Source of the DNA: Alkaliphilus metalliredigens QYMF | GTDB lineage: Bacteria > Bacillota > Clostridia > Peptostreptococcales > Natronincolaceae | NCBI RefSeq assembly: GCF_000016985.1 | Contig: NC_009633.1 | Span: 868,001 to 932,000, forward strand | Direction of reading: 5' to 3' | Length of the DNA stretch: 64,000 nt | Shown here: positions 1-9,351 of the stretch, in pieces | Layout: every line of letters begins with the position of its first letter | Numbering within the stretch: position 1 is the stretch's first letter | Made by a program: the position numbers and the translations under genes | Notes under the pieces: model-generated | Databases searched by the model: none | Seen by the model: the letters and a program-made list of their open reading frames with translations, nothing else | Told to the model about the DNA's origin: nothing

Positions 1-2
1 GT

Positions 3-302
3 GCATCCTTCATCACTGAAGGTGCGATTCCTTTTGCAGCAGCAGATCCTTTCCGAGTCATTCCATCAATCATGGCAGGATCCGCTGTAACCGGAGCATT
101 ATCAATGATGTTTAATGTTCAGTTGGCTGTTCCTCATGGGGGTATATTTGTTTTGCCGATACCAAATGCTGTTACTAATTTGATGGGATATATCATTGCT
201 ATTGTTGCGGGTACAGTGGTTACGGCCTTGACTGTTAGTGTATTAAAGCCTAGCATGAATGATGAAAATATGGAAAGTCCAGAGACTGGAAAAGCAGCAT
301 AG
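3..302 (+). CDS. PTS fructose-family permease EIIC, C-terminal part (5' end outside window)
   Basis: The open frame runs in from the left edge and ends in TAG at 302, giving about 99 residues. The stretch ITEGAIPFAAADPFRVIPS followed by a helix and PHGGIFVLP is the conserved end of the fructose-type IIC membrane channel, which moves fructose or a similar hexose across the membrane while the IIA/IIB domains phosphorylate it. The last membrane helix (GYIIAIVAGTVVTALTVSVL) is followed by a short acidic tail, so nothing is missing at the C-terminus. Whether IIA and IIB are fused upstream cannot be seen. A hairpin with a T-run closes the unit at 333-366. Confidence 0.85.
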   Translation, partial: ASFITEGAIPFAAADPFRVIPSIMAGSAVTGALSMMFNVQLAVPHGGIFVLPIPNAVTNLMGYIIAIVAGTVVTALTVSVLKPSMNDENMESPETGKAA

Positions 303-332
303 TATAGAAAAAAGTAAGTTAAGGCAGGATGT

Positions 333-366
333 AAAAAAAAGGAAGCCATGAGAGCTTTCTTTTTTT
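333..366 (+). terminator. Rho-independent terminator after the PTS gene
   Basis: An A-rich left arm ending GGAAGC pairs with GCTTTC and a run of seven T. One G-T pair is needed in the stem. It lies 30 bases after the PTS stop. Confidence 0.6.
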
Positions 367-518
367 GCGTGGAGGTAAAATGCCCTATGTATATATATAA
401 ATACAATATGCTACCTACAGGCAGAAAATATCAATTCAAGTCGAAAGAACACAATTGCAGAAATAAAAAGATTTGTGGTATGATATACAGTAGGAAAGCA
501 AGGTAGGAGGAAAGACTA

Positions 519-1862
519 ATGAATAAATTAAGCAAAGTAAAGAAGGCTGCATTGGTGACATTAGTCATAGCTAGTATTGCTGCAAATTTAATATTTTATA
601 GTCAAGTTAATGTGCTGCAGTCAAAGGTTACCCAGGTTAATGCAGCTATTTCTGGACAGGTTGAGAGAAACATTCGAAGAAGCATGCGTTACACACAGGA
701 ATTAAGGGAAACTGAGAGTCCTGAAGCAATGGAAAATCTAAAAAGATCATTAGAAGAGCTTGGCCTAGGCTATACCCATTGGCTGGAGTTAAATCAGACA
801 GAGAGAAGACCAAATACGAGAATGGCCAGGGGATTTGCTGGAGTAGAAGCATTAAGAAATACATTGGCACATCATTTGTACAATCAATATGTTCTCCAGG
901 AAAATACACTAAGTGACTACGATTTTGAGGTACTAGATAGATCTCATGATCTCCTTGATCGCTTACTTTTGGCATATCACAATATCGAAAACAGATTAGA
1001 CGAGTTGCAGGATCCTGAAATCAGTGATGGGGGATTAGGTCAAATCGTCAATAATATTGAGGAGATGGCAAAATTATACAGACATAGTCGTAGCCCAAAC
1101 ACACACCTTCAGTATCAAACATATGAAGAAATCGTAGAAATAGCAGAGGAATTTTTACCAATGTTAAAGGAGCATACATTACTAGAAGAAAATCAAGAAG
1201 TGAAAATACGAGAGGGTGTTCATTTTTATAAATTAGACTACACTGATGGCGATGAAATTGTGTATACCCTATGGATGGATGCTGTGGATGGAAAGATTAG
1301 AAATTATGAGCTAAAGCGTTTAGGCGATAAAAATGAAAATCTGACAAAAATAGAAGCACTACAGATGGCAGAAGAATTTTTAAACACTTTTTATACAGAA
1401 AATTTTTTAACGGAAGTATTTGAGATGAAGAATGGACAAGAGGATAAATTGATCTATGCCTTCCGATTTACAGCCATTCGAGAAGATGTAGAGATGATCA
1501 GTGATGCCTTAGACATACACATTAATGCGAAAACAGGTGAAATCGTTAAACTTAGTAATGACTTTATAGATTCCAATATACCTTATTACTGGATTGATGT
1601 TGCTCCTGAGGAAATCATAGAAAGTGAGGAAGAAAAGGAAGAATTGTCTATAATCGAATATAGAGGAAAGGCTCTTATTCGTTCCTTTGAAACTCGGTAT
1701 CACCCTAGGGTCGTACACAGCTTTTTAGTCATTGAAAGAGAGCAGCCGATGCTGGCATTCTATGATTTGACCACCGGGAGACGCGTGTATCAGATGCATT
1801 ACATTTATGAGGCAATGCAGAATGGAAATGGGAATAATGAGGAGAATCGTAATGAAAATTAG
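519..1862 (+). CDS. Membrane-anchored protein with PepSY-like repeats, function unknown
   Basis: The 447-residue protein starts at an ATG behind TAGGAGGAAAG. Residues 10-30 form one hydrophobic helix after a lysine-rich start, so it is probably anchored with the bulk outside the cytoplasm. Residues 30-190 are helical and charged. Residues about 200-350 hold two segments that look like PepSY domains, each ending in a D-x-x-x-G-x-I turn (DAVDGKIRNYELKR and NAKTGEIVKL). The build, one helix followed by PepSY repeats at about 450 residues, recalls the YpeB germination protein, but I do not see enough similarity to name it. The tail is rich in N and E. It overlaps the acetyltransferase start by 11 bases, so the two are cotranscribed. 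Confidence 0.6.
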   Translation: MNKLSKVKKAALVTLVIASIAANLIFYSQVNVLQSKVTQVNAAISGQVERNIRRSMRYTQELRETESPEAMENLKRSLEELGLGYTHWLELNQTERRPNTRMARGFAGVEALRNTLAHHLYNQYVLQENTLSDYDFEVLDRSHDLLDRLLLAYHNIENRLDELQDPEISDGGLGQIVNNIEEMAKLYRHSRSPNTHLQYQTYEEIVEIAEEFLPMLKEHTLLEENQEVKIREGVHFYKLDYTDGDEIVYTLWMDAVDGKIRNYELKRLGDKNENLTKIEALQMAEEFLNTFYTENFLTEVFEMKNGQEDKLIYAFRFTAIREDVEMISDALDIHINAKTGEIVKLSNDFIDSNIPYYWIDVAPEEIIESEEEKEELSIIEYRGKALIRSFETRYHPRVVHSFLVIEREQPMLAFYDLTTGRRVYQMHYIYEAMQNGNGNNEENRNEN

Positions 1863-2373
1863 AGAGTTTCTTCCAGGGGACAGAGAAGTTATTCAAAGGA
1901 CTCCATGTGAATATGTTTCGGAAGTATACTTTCACCTTACGAAGGACGGATGGAACTATTTCCTAGAAGAACGGCTATTAGATGAAAAAATACAAAAGGA
2001 ATACACACCTTACTCAATTGGAAAGAATAATGAAGGGCAAATGACTTTTATTATAGAAGAGCAAGATCAATTAATAGGATACATGGAAATGGCCTATGAT
2101 CAACATAGGAAGCTTTTGCAAATCTTAAATATCTATGTGACAAAAGAACAGCGTAAAAAAGGCCGAGGAAAGACATTGCTAAAGGCATCTAAGGGATATG
2201 CACGCTTTAACAAAGCCCGAGGTATTTTAATGGAAATACCCAATGATAATTATCCAGCTATTCAATTAGCCCTAAAGGCGGGATTTGAATTTACTGGTAT
2301 TGACGAAATTTGCTACCGGAGAGATGGACACAAATCACAAGAGGTAGGACTTCGCTTTACCTTTCATTTCTAG
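1852..2373 (+). CDS. GNAT-family N-acetyltransferase
   Basis: I place the start at the ATG at 1852, which follows GAGGAG by eight bases; a more upstream in-frame ATG at 1807 has no ribosome site and would overlap the previous gene further. The 173-residue product shows the GNAT core: a beta-strand LLQILNIYVTKEQRKKGRGKTLL, where the R/K-x-x-G-R-G-K stretch is the acetyl-CoA pyrophosphate-binding loop, then a helix and AIQLALKAGFEFTGIDEICY, the usual end of the fold. The acceptor substrate cannot be told. It sits between the membrane-anchored gene and the glycosylase gene in one closely packed set. Confidence 0.75.
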   Translation: MKIREFLPGDREVIQRTPCEYVSEVYFHLTKDGWNYFLEERLLDEKIQKEYTPYSIGKNNEGQMTFIIEEQDQLIGYMEMAYDQHRKLLQILNIYVTKEQRKKGRGKTLLKASKGYARFNKARGILMEIPNDNYPAIQLALKAGFEFTGIDEICYRRDGHKSQEVGLRFTFHF

Positions 2374-2400
2374 CGCCAGGATTAAGTAGAGGAGCGCCGA

Positions 2401-3291
2401 ATGAATCTAGATATTGTTTATGAAAAAGATCATGTGATTATTAAAGAAATTCATACATTTGAACCTAAACATACATTTGAATGTGGACAATGCTTTCGTT
2501 GGGAACGTGAAGAAGACGGCAGTTATACTGGTGTGGTGTATGATAAAGTGCTCAATGTAAAAAAAATAGGAAATGATGTCATACTTTATCCAACCAATCA
2601 ATTAGATTTTGAAAACATTTGGATAGAGTATTTTGACTTGCATACGGACTATCAAATGATTCAAGAACATTTACAGGCAATAGATCCCGTGATGAAAAAG
2701 GCCATTGGGTTTGGACGTGGGATCCGAATTTTACGACAGGATCCATGGGAAACAATCATTTCCTTTATTATTTCGGCAAACAACAATATACCACGAATTA
2801 AAAGGGCAATCGACTTAATGAGCCGAGGATATGGACAGCCTGTTGAAGATTTTAGGGGAGGGGCAAATTATACATTTCCTGATGCAGCTACCCTCTCAAA
2901 GAGAACTGTAGAGGAGCTGTTGGCCTGTAATACAGGATATCGGGCACCCTATATTTTGAAAACTGCCCAACAGGTTAGCACTGCAAATATAGAATTTCAA
3001 AATCTAAAAAAACTAGATAGAGAGTCCTGTCAAAGGCAATTAATGACATTTAATGGTATTGGTCCAAAGGTGGCTAATTGCGTTCTCTTTTTTTCAATGG
3101 GAAAATTTGACGCTTTTCCTGTGGATGTATGGGTGAAACGTGTGATGGAAGCCTTATACTTTGAACAGAAAACCTCCCATGAGAAAATACAAGCCTTTGC
3201 TGAAAAAAGCTTTGGTGAGTACGCTGGATATGCTCAACAATATTTGTTTTACTACGCAAGAGAGCTGGGAATTGGGAAATCCAAAGCATAG
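2401..3291 (+). CDS. 8-oxoguanine DNA glycosylase/AP lyase (OGG1-type)
   Basis: The 296-residue protein removes oxidised guanine from DNA in base-excision repair. The N-terminal part (about 1-110) is the OGG N-domain with FECGQCFRWER, the start typical of bacterial OGG1 homologues. The HhH-GPD core holds PWETIISFIISANNNIPRI (the family signature), then the helix-hairpin-helix FNGIGPKVANCVLFF with the catalytic lysine in GPKVA, and the catalytic aspartate in FPVDVWVKR. Length and order match the family. No iron-sulfur cysteine cluster is present, as expected for OGG rather than MutY/Nth. The ATG follows GAGGAG by seven bases. Confidence 0.9.
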   Translation: MNLDIVYEKDHVIIKEIHTFEPKHTFECGQCFRWEREEDGSYTGVVYDKVLNVKKIGNDVILYPTNQLDFENIWIEYFDLHTDYQMIQEHLQAIDPVMKKAIGFGRGIRILRQDPWETIISFIISANNNIPRIKRAIDLMSRGYGQPVEDFRGGANYTFPDAATLSKRTVEELLACNTGYRAPYILKTAQQVSTANIEFQNLKKLDRESCQRQLMTFNGIGPKVANCVLFFSMGKFDAFPVDVWVKRVMEALYFEQKTSHEKIQAFAEKSFGEYAGYAQQYLFYYARELGIGKSKA

Positions 3292-3328
3292 GAAAGAGTA
3301 TATACAAAAGAATATAGGGGGACTCAAA

Positions 3329-4045
3329 ATGTTAGGGACGATTTATAATGTAATCGCAATCATTGTAGGGGCTTTGCTGGGTGTAATCTTAAGAAAAGGA
3401 ATACCAGAGGGACACAAAAAAACAATTATGCAAGGGATCGGCCTCAGTGTAATGGTCATTGGGCTATCAGGTGCCCTGAAAACCGAAAATATCTTGTTGA
3501 TGGTTTTTAGCATTGTAATTGGTGGCGTCATCGGAGAGGCATTGTGTATTGAAAAAAGGCTAGATGGGGTAGGAGACTGGTTAGAGTCAAAGGTAGGACA
3601 AAGAGGTGGTTCCGTTGCAAAGGCATTTGTCACTACAAGCTTGATTTATTGTGTAGGTGCTATGGCAATTGTGGGGGCATTAGAGAGCGGATTGACAGGC
3701 AACCATCAAACTCTTTATGCCAAATCATTGATTGACGGTGTTTCTTCTATTATATTTGCATCAACTTTGGGGATTGGTGTTATATTTTCTGCTGTGCCTG
3801 TGTTTTTGTATCAAGGGTTTATTGCCACTACAGCGGGATTGATTGAACCATTGCTAACAAATGCAGTGATTAATGAAATGTCTGCCATCGGTGGATTGTT
3901 AATTGTGGGAATTGCATTTAATATACTAGAGATCAAAAAAATACATGTGGGGAATCTGCTACCAGCTATTTTTATTCCTATTTTTTATGCAATATTACAA
4001 CCTTATATGGTGCAGATTTCTTCTGTGGTACAGAATTTGTTCTAG
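3329..4045 (+). CDS. DUF554 family membrane protein
   Basis: I choose the ATG at 3329, eight bases after ATAGGGGG, rather than an earlier frame opening inside the glycosylase gene. The 238-residue product begins MLGTIYNVIAIIVGALLGVI and has seven or so hydrophobic helices rich in Gly and Ala, with the repeated GLSVMVIGLSGAL and IVIGGVIGE stretches typical of DUF554 (YdfK/YqgA-like) proteins. The biochemical role of the family is unknown; it is an inner-membrane protein. A strong terminator follows directly, so the 519-4045 set is probably one transcription unit. Confidence 0.85.
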   Translation: MLGTIYNVIAIIVGALLGVILRKGIPEGHKKTIMQGIGLSVMVIGLSGALKTENILLMVFSIVIGGVIGEALCIEKRLDGVGDWLESKVGQRGGSVAKAFVTTSLIYCVGAMAIVGALESGLTGNHQTLYAKSLIDGVSSIIFASTLGIGVIFSAVPVFLYQGFIATTAGLIEPLLTNAVINEMSAIGGLLIVGIAFNILEIKKIHVGNLLPAIFIPIFYAILQPYMVQISSVVQNLF

Positions 4046-4051
4046 GTCCAT

Positions 4052-4092
4052 AACACTAAGAAAGATTTTATTTAGAAATCTTTCTTAGTGTT
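4052..4092 (+). terminator. Rho-independent terminator after DUF554 gene
   Basis: Perfect 17-base arms (AACACTAAGAAAGATTT and its complement) flank a 7-base loop and are followed by eight T. Confidence 0.9.
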
Positions 4093-4254
4093 TTTTTTCT
4101 TTTGTTTTTTGAAATTTTTGTAAAATTTCCGAAAAACAATGATAATCAAAGAAATATTGACATAAAATGATTATATGGGGTGTAATGGGATATAATTACA
4201 CATAGAGCAACTTGATTCATTATTACATTTTAGATACCATTGTAAATGTAATAA

Positions 4255-4281
4255 TTAGCACTCGACTTTAGTGAGTGCTAA
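4255..4281 (+). promoter_or_regulatory. CIRCE operator (HrcA site) of groESL
   Basis: TTAGCACTC, nine bases, then GAGTGCTAA: an exact match to the CIRCE consensus bound by the heat-shock repressor HrcA. It lies 52 bases before groES in the leader region, so the operon should be derepressed by heat or unfolded protein load. hrcA itself is not in this window. A TTGACA at 4157 and TATAAT at 4191 are present upstream but 28 bases apart, so the exact promoter is unsettled. Confidence 0.95.
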
Positions 4282-4332
4282 TAACAAGTAAATTATAAAA
4301 TAAAAATAAAATTTTTCTAAGGAGGGTTACTC

Positions 4333-4617
4333 ATGAACATTAAACCATTAGGAGACAAAGTTGTTATTAAAAAGGTTGAAGCTGAAGACAAGACGAAAAG
4401 TGGGATTGTACTACCAGGAAGTGCAAAGGAACAACCACAAATGGCGGAGGTTGTTGCAGTAGGACCAGGCGGTGTGGTAGAAGGTAAGGAAATTATTATG
4501 GAATTAAAAGTAGGAGATAAAGTTATTTTCTCTAAGTACGCTGGAACAGAAGTGAAGCTTGATGGAGAAGAATACACTATTCTAAGACAAAATGATATTT
4601 TAGCAGTTGTAGAATAG
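4333..4617 (+). CDS. groS: Co-chaperonin GroES
   Basis: The 94-residue protein is the ring-shaped lid of the GroEL chaperonin. It begins [22 protein letters not shown] and carries the mobile loop [17 protein letters not shown], the segment that docks on GroEL, followed by VVAVGPGG and the C-terminal [17 protein letters not shown]. Length is normal. AAGGAGGGTTACTC precedes the ATG. It is the first gene after the CIRCE operator, 82 bases before groL. Confidence 0.97.
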   Translation: MNIKPLGDKVVIKKVEAEDKTKSGIVLPGSAKEQPQMAEVVAVGPGGVVEGKEIIMELKVGDKVIFSKYAGTEVKLDGEEYTILRQNDILAVVE

Positions 4618-4637
4618 ACTACATAAAAAGTCAACTC

Positions 4638-4655
4638 GCTTCAGCAAGCTGAAGC
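4638..4655 (+). other. Hairpin between groES and groEL
   Basis: GCTTCAGC-AA-GCTGAAGC is a perfect 8-bp inverted repeat in the 82-base spacer. It lacks a T-run, so it is more likely an mRNA processing or stability element than a terminator. Confidence 0.5.
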
Positions 4656-4675
4656 ATCGGGCAATATAAAAATGA

Positions 4676-6343
<1,668 letters not shown>

Positions 6344-6366
6344 TCACCTACAAAATTAAATAAGTT

Positions 6367-6411
6367 AAACACTAGCTTTGACGGTACTTCGGACCATGTA
6401 AAATAGTGTTT
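6367..6411 (+). terminator. Probable groESL terminator
   Basis: AAACACTA pairs with TAGTGTTT across a 29-base loop that contains an inner GGT-ACC hairpin. Two further T follow. It lies within the element side of the att core, so the element seems to supply a terminator for groEL. Confidence 0.5.
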
Positions 6412-6412
6412 T

Positions 6413-6434
6413 GCCCACGGATTGCCCACGGATT
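6413..6434. repeat. Tandem 11-bp repeat, candidate integrase arm sites
   Basis: GCCCACGGATT occurs twice back to back, and the inverted CGTGGGC sits at 6453-6459 inside the integrase stop region. Similar paired G(C)CCAC words mark other element ends at 41673, 46051 and 46273. Int proteins of this type bind short repeats near att; this role is inferred. Confidence 0.45.
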
Positions 6435-6444
6435 TCAAAAAGTA

Positions 6445-7593
6445 TTAACTTTCGTGGGCGATCTTAATTTTTTGTAAATACTTTTCATATTCCAGTACGG
6501 CTGTTTTCTGAAATTCAATTGTGATATGGGAATAAGTATCTAAGGTGATGGATACTGTGGAGTGGCCTAATCTTTCCTGTACTACCTTAGGATTGATACC
6601 AGCTTCAAGTAGCATTGTTGCATGTGTATGTCTCAGCATATGAAAATTAAAGTCAATTTTCACATCCCTTATTATTATTTCACTCACACGGCCTATGGCT
6701 TTAGTTATCACAACTTCTCCGTTTTCAAAAGTACAAATAAAATCATTTTCAGTATAATGCTTTCCATACTTTAATTTGTTCTTTTTTTGATTAATACTAT
6801 GAGATTTTAAAATAGTAATCAATTCATTACCGATTGCGATTGTTCGATTACTAGACCTAGTCTTTGGAGGTTTAAACTCCCAGTTCTCTTTGCTAGCAGA
6901 ATAATCAAGTCGTTTTGTAACGGATAACATCTGATTATCAAAGTCTATATCAGACCACTGTAGGGCAGATACTTCTCCTGCTCGTAGGCCAGTATGAAAA
7001 GCAATCATAAAAGGAATATAGTGGTGGGTTCCTTGGAGTCTTTCTGCACAACGATTGACTTCCTCTGGAGATAATGTTTTAATCTCTTTATCCATTTCTT
7101 GATCATCTCGCTTAGGTACTTTAACCCTAGTCATTGGATTGATTCTGATGAATTCCCATTCTACAGCCATCTTAAAAGCGGTAGATAATGTTGCATGAAT
7201 CATAGAAATATAGTTTTTAGAATACGCTTTAGATTTTTTGGTTATAAAGTTTTGCAGGGCTTGAGATGTGATTTGCATGATCTTGTAATTCCCAAATGCA
7301 GGTCTAATGTGATTTTTAATGATATGCTGCCTAGCTCGTTGAGAGTTTTCTCGTAGATGAATTTCGATATAGTTTTCAATAAAATAGTTGAGATAATCAG
7401 AAAATGAAATCGTAGTAGGTTCAAATACACCTCCTGTATTTTCTAGTTCATCGATCGCTTTTCTTAGTGCAGAATGTGCTTCTGATTTCTTCTTAAATCC
7501 ACCTGTTTCCTTCTGCTTACGGCTTCCATCTACTATACCTAAATCAATACGGTAAGACCATGTATTGCCTCTTTTTCTAACACTACCATTCAC
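6445..7593 (-). CDS. Tyrosine site-specific integrase
   Basis: The 382-residue phage/ICE-type integrase would insert and excise the element at groEL. The N-terminal arm-binding domain (about 1-50: RKRGNTWSYRIDLG) is followed by a SAM-like core-binding domain (60-160) and the catalytic domain with Arg in HTGLRAGEVSALQW, the His-x-x-Arg box HMLRHTHATML, GHS, and the nucleophile tyrosine in LDTYSHIT. All key residues are present, so it looks active. Translation starts at GTG 7593, seven bases after AAAGGAG; there is no in-frame ATG nearby. It reads toward the att core. Its C-terminal end is copied as a remnant at 46536 and an internal part at 53544. Confidence 0.93.
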   Translation of the reverse strand: MNGSVRKRGNTWSYRIDLGIVDGSRKQKETGGFKKKSEAHSALRKAIDELENTGGVFEPTTISFSDYLNYFIENYIEIHLRENSQRARQHIIKNHIRPAFGNYKIMQITSQALQNFITKKSKAYSKNYISMIHATLSTAFKMAVEWEFIRINPMTRVKVPKRDDQEMDKEIKTLSPEEVNRCAERLQGTHHYIPFMIAFHTGLRAGEVSALQWSDIDFDNQMLSVTKRLDYSASKENWEFKPPKTRSSNRTIAIGNELITILKSHSINQKKNKLKYGKHYTENDFICTFENGEVVITKAIGRVSEIIIRDVKIDFNFHMLRHTHATMLLEAGINPKVVQERLGHSTVSITLDTYSHITIEFQKTAVLEYEKYLQKIKIAHES

Positions 7594-7597
7594 TTTT

Positions 7598-7756
7598 TTA
7601 ACTCCTTTCGACTTTATATTTGTCTTGAATAAAGCGAATAAACTTTGAAACCTCCTCTGCAGCCTCTTCAGTAAGTTCAGCCCCTGGCTTTAGGTTGATG
7701 TGTAGTTCCTTTGAATCAACTAGTCTCTTTACTTCTTCCTTTTGCGTTAGACTCAT
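7598..7756 (-). CDS. Small element protein upstream of integrase
   Basis: A 52-residue open frame begins at an ATG eight bases after AAGGAGGTGA and ends five bases before the integrase start, so the two are translationally linked. The product is acidic and helical (LTEEAAEEVSKFIRFIQDKY). I do not recognise the family. Position and size suggest an integrase accessory or regulatory peptide, which is inference only. Confidence 0.65.
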   Translation of the reverse strand: MSLTQKEEVKRLVDSKELHINLKPGAELTEEAAEEVSKFIRFIQDKYKVERS

Positions 7757-7814
7757 TTTAAAATCACCTCCTTTCAAGAATGTATGTTCGTCATGATGGG
7801 TAAAAAAAATGCCA

Positions 7815-8273
7815 TTAAAATTTTTTAAATATAACTAAAGGATCGAAATAAACAGTATAATTATCAATTTGATAATATAATCCGTATTTGTCCTTATAAT
7901 GATTCAAAGCATCACTTATGTAATCCTCGGTTACATCTAGGTACTCAGCTAATTCGAATCGATTTCTAATACCATTTTCATAAGCACTAATTAAATCCAT
8001 CATGCCAACTAGCTGTTCATATCCCCAAGCACGAGCTCTTTTTTCTTTCTGTACATTTTCTACCCTGGTTTTATCTCTTATGTCTCCAAATGTAGTAAAA
8101 TAATGTCCTAACTCCTCTGCAAGAACCCCCTTTTTATCCTGAGCCGTTTTAATAGAAGTATTCAGGGTTATTGTATCATCAACATTTAACCCCTTAAGCC
8201 TTCCAATGCGAGTGTTTTCAAAAAGCTCTATATTCTCTTCTTCAACCATCTTTAATAAATCCTTATATTCCAT
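7815..8273 (-). CDS. ImmA/IrrE-like phage protein
   Basis: The 152-residue protein sits directly upstream of the integrase group and downstream of the repressor, the usual place of ImmA, a metallopeptidase that cuts the immunity repressor. The motif is LAEELGHYFTTFGD. The canonical HExxH has Glu in place of the first His (E-E-L-G-H), so zinc binding may differ. The C-terminal part has a helix-turn-helix-like stretch (RFELAEYLDVTEDYISDAL) and ends in a beta-rich segment. Proteins of this type are common in clostridial prophages. The ATG follows AAGGGGGGCACC. Confidence 0.75.
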   Translation of the reverse strand: MEYKDLLKMVEEENIELFENTRIGRLKGLNVDDTITLNTSIKTAQDKKGVLAEELGHYFTTFGDIRDKTRVENVQKEKRARAWGYEQLVGMMDLISAYENGIRNRFELAEYLDVTEDYISDALNHYKDKYGLYYQIDNYTVYFDPLVIFKKF

Positions 8274-8293
8274 TGGTGCCCCCCTTAAGATTA

Positions 8294-8623
8294 TTACTTC
8301 TTTCGTCTAGACAATAAGAAGTCTATGTATTTATTTAAATCTTCTTCTTCATCGGCAGTCAGATCTACTCCATCTAAGTGTGCTGCAATCGTTGAAGCTT
8401 CCCTCTGGCTTCTGGCTTCCCCACTCACCATAGAATCCAATTCTTCAACTGTTATTCCAATTGTTTTGCATATCTTCATGACATTGTCAACAGACGCGTT
8501 TCCAATACCTCTATCAAGAATTGAACGCAATGTTGTATATGGAATATCTGCCTTTGCACTAAATGCTTTTATACTTAATCCTGTCTCTTCTATTAGACTT
8601 CGTAATATCTTTGCTCTTTCCAC
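8294..8623 (-). CDS. XRE-family (cI-like) repressor of the element
   Basis: I set the start at GTG 8623, behind AGGAGGAATTTTA; an upstream extension to 8698 has no ribosome site. The 109-residue protein has an N-terminal helix-turn-helix (LSIKAFSAKADIPYTTLRSIL) and an acidic C-terminal stretch ending in FLLSRRKK. It lacks the LexA-type protease domain, so it is more likely inactivated through the adjacent ImmA-like protein, as in ICEBs1-type elements. It is divergent from the Cro-like gene, with operator-like repeats between them. Confidence 0.85.
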   Translation of the reverse strand: MERAKILRSLIEETGLSIKAFSAKADIPYTTLRSILDRGIGNASVDNVMKICKTIGITVEELDSMVSGEARSQREASTIAAHLDGVDLTADEEEDLNKYIDFLLSRRKK

Positions 8624-8705
8624 TAAAATTCCTCCTAAATATACGATGAACCGTATTCTTAATAACATCATACTATATTCCAAATTCTTTGTAAACATAA
8701 AAATG

Positions 8706-8823
8706 TACGAAATGTGGTGTTTTTTAAATTGATTTATATTGACAAAGTACGAAACTGAGTTTATAATCTAGGTAGCATATACGAAATTGAGTAATAAAAT
8801 GAGGTGATGAATACGAAATTGAA
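8706..8823 (+). promoter_or_regulatory. Early promoter with repeated repressor operators
   Basis: TACGAAA occurs at 8706, 8748, 8780 and 8812; the last three share TACGAAA(C/T)TGA(G/A) and are spaced exactly 32 bases apart. A textbook promoter TTGACA (8739) - 17 bases - TATAAT (8762) lies among them, one repeat filling the spacer and the next covering the start region. ATACG-N6-CGTAT just upstream of the repressor gene (about 8640-8656) is a related inverted site. This is the expected lysogenic switch region. Confidence 0.75.
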
Positions 8824-8842
8824 TTTGGAAGGAGGTGTTGAG

Positions 8843-9055
8843 ATGTATAGAAATTTAGAAGCGGAAATGGTTAGAGAAGGGATATCGAGAAAAGACTTAG
8901 CAGAGTTACTAGAGGTTAGATATGCAACGATTATAGATAAGTTAAAGGGTAAATTTGGCTTTACACTTGATGAAGCCTTTAAGATAAGAAACAGTTTTTT
9001 CTCAGATCTAAGCTTTGAATATTTATTTGAAGTCACAACAACATCCGCTTCGTAA
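8843..9055 (+). CDS. Small HTH protein (Cro-like)
   Basis: The start is the ATG at 8843, seven bases after AAGGAGGTG; the more upstream ATG at 8804 overlaps an operator. The 70-residue product has a helix-turn-helix (ISRKDLAELLEVRYATIIDKL) in the first half. It is first gene of the rightward early operon and lies opposite the repressor, so a Cro-like role is likely. Confidence 0.8.
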   Translation: MYRNLEAEMVREGISRKDLAELLEVRYATIIDKLKGKFGFTLDEAFKIRNSFFSDLSFEYLFEVTTTSAS

Positions 9056-9088
9056 AATAGCTAAGGGAGAAGGAAGGGAGGTCTATCA

Positions 9089-9334
9089 ATGGCAACGAAG
9101 AAGAAGGATCCAGATCGAGTTGTACCAATTAAAGCACTTTATACCGTAGAGGAAGTGTCCCATATTATTCAAACAAATCCCAACTATGTAAGTGAATTGT
9201 TTAAAGCAAAGCTACTGACACCACTTAAATTAGGTAGATATAAGGTAAGACATGAGGAGTTAATGACATTTTTAGAAAAGTGGCAGGGGCACGACTTAAC
9301 AGATCCATTTAATATTAAAAATTTAGATTATTAA
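9089..9334 (+). CDS. Excisionase-like/MerR-type HTH protein
   Basis: The 81-residue protein carries a winged helix-turn-helix of the excisionase type: LYTVEEVSHIIQTNPNYVSELFKAKLLTPLKLGRYKV, then RHEELMTFLEKW. Such proteins bend att DNA for excision or act as small activators. Its position, third from the switch, fits either. AAGGGAGG precedes the ATG, and the stop overlaps the frame of the next gene. Confidence 0.75.
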   Translation: MATKKKDPDRVVPIKALYTVEEVSHIIQTNPNYVSELFKAKLLTPLKLGRYKVRHEELMTFLEKWQGHDLTDPFNIKNLDY

Positions 9335-9351
9335 TGAAGGAGGGGGAAAAT

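Noticed and set aside
519-1862. Naming the gene YpeB
   Set aside because: Length and layout agree, but I see no clear family motif and no sleB next to it.
4157-4196. TTGACA and TATAAT as the groESL promoter
   Set aside because: They are 28 bases apart, too far for one sigma-A promoter.
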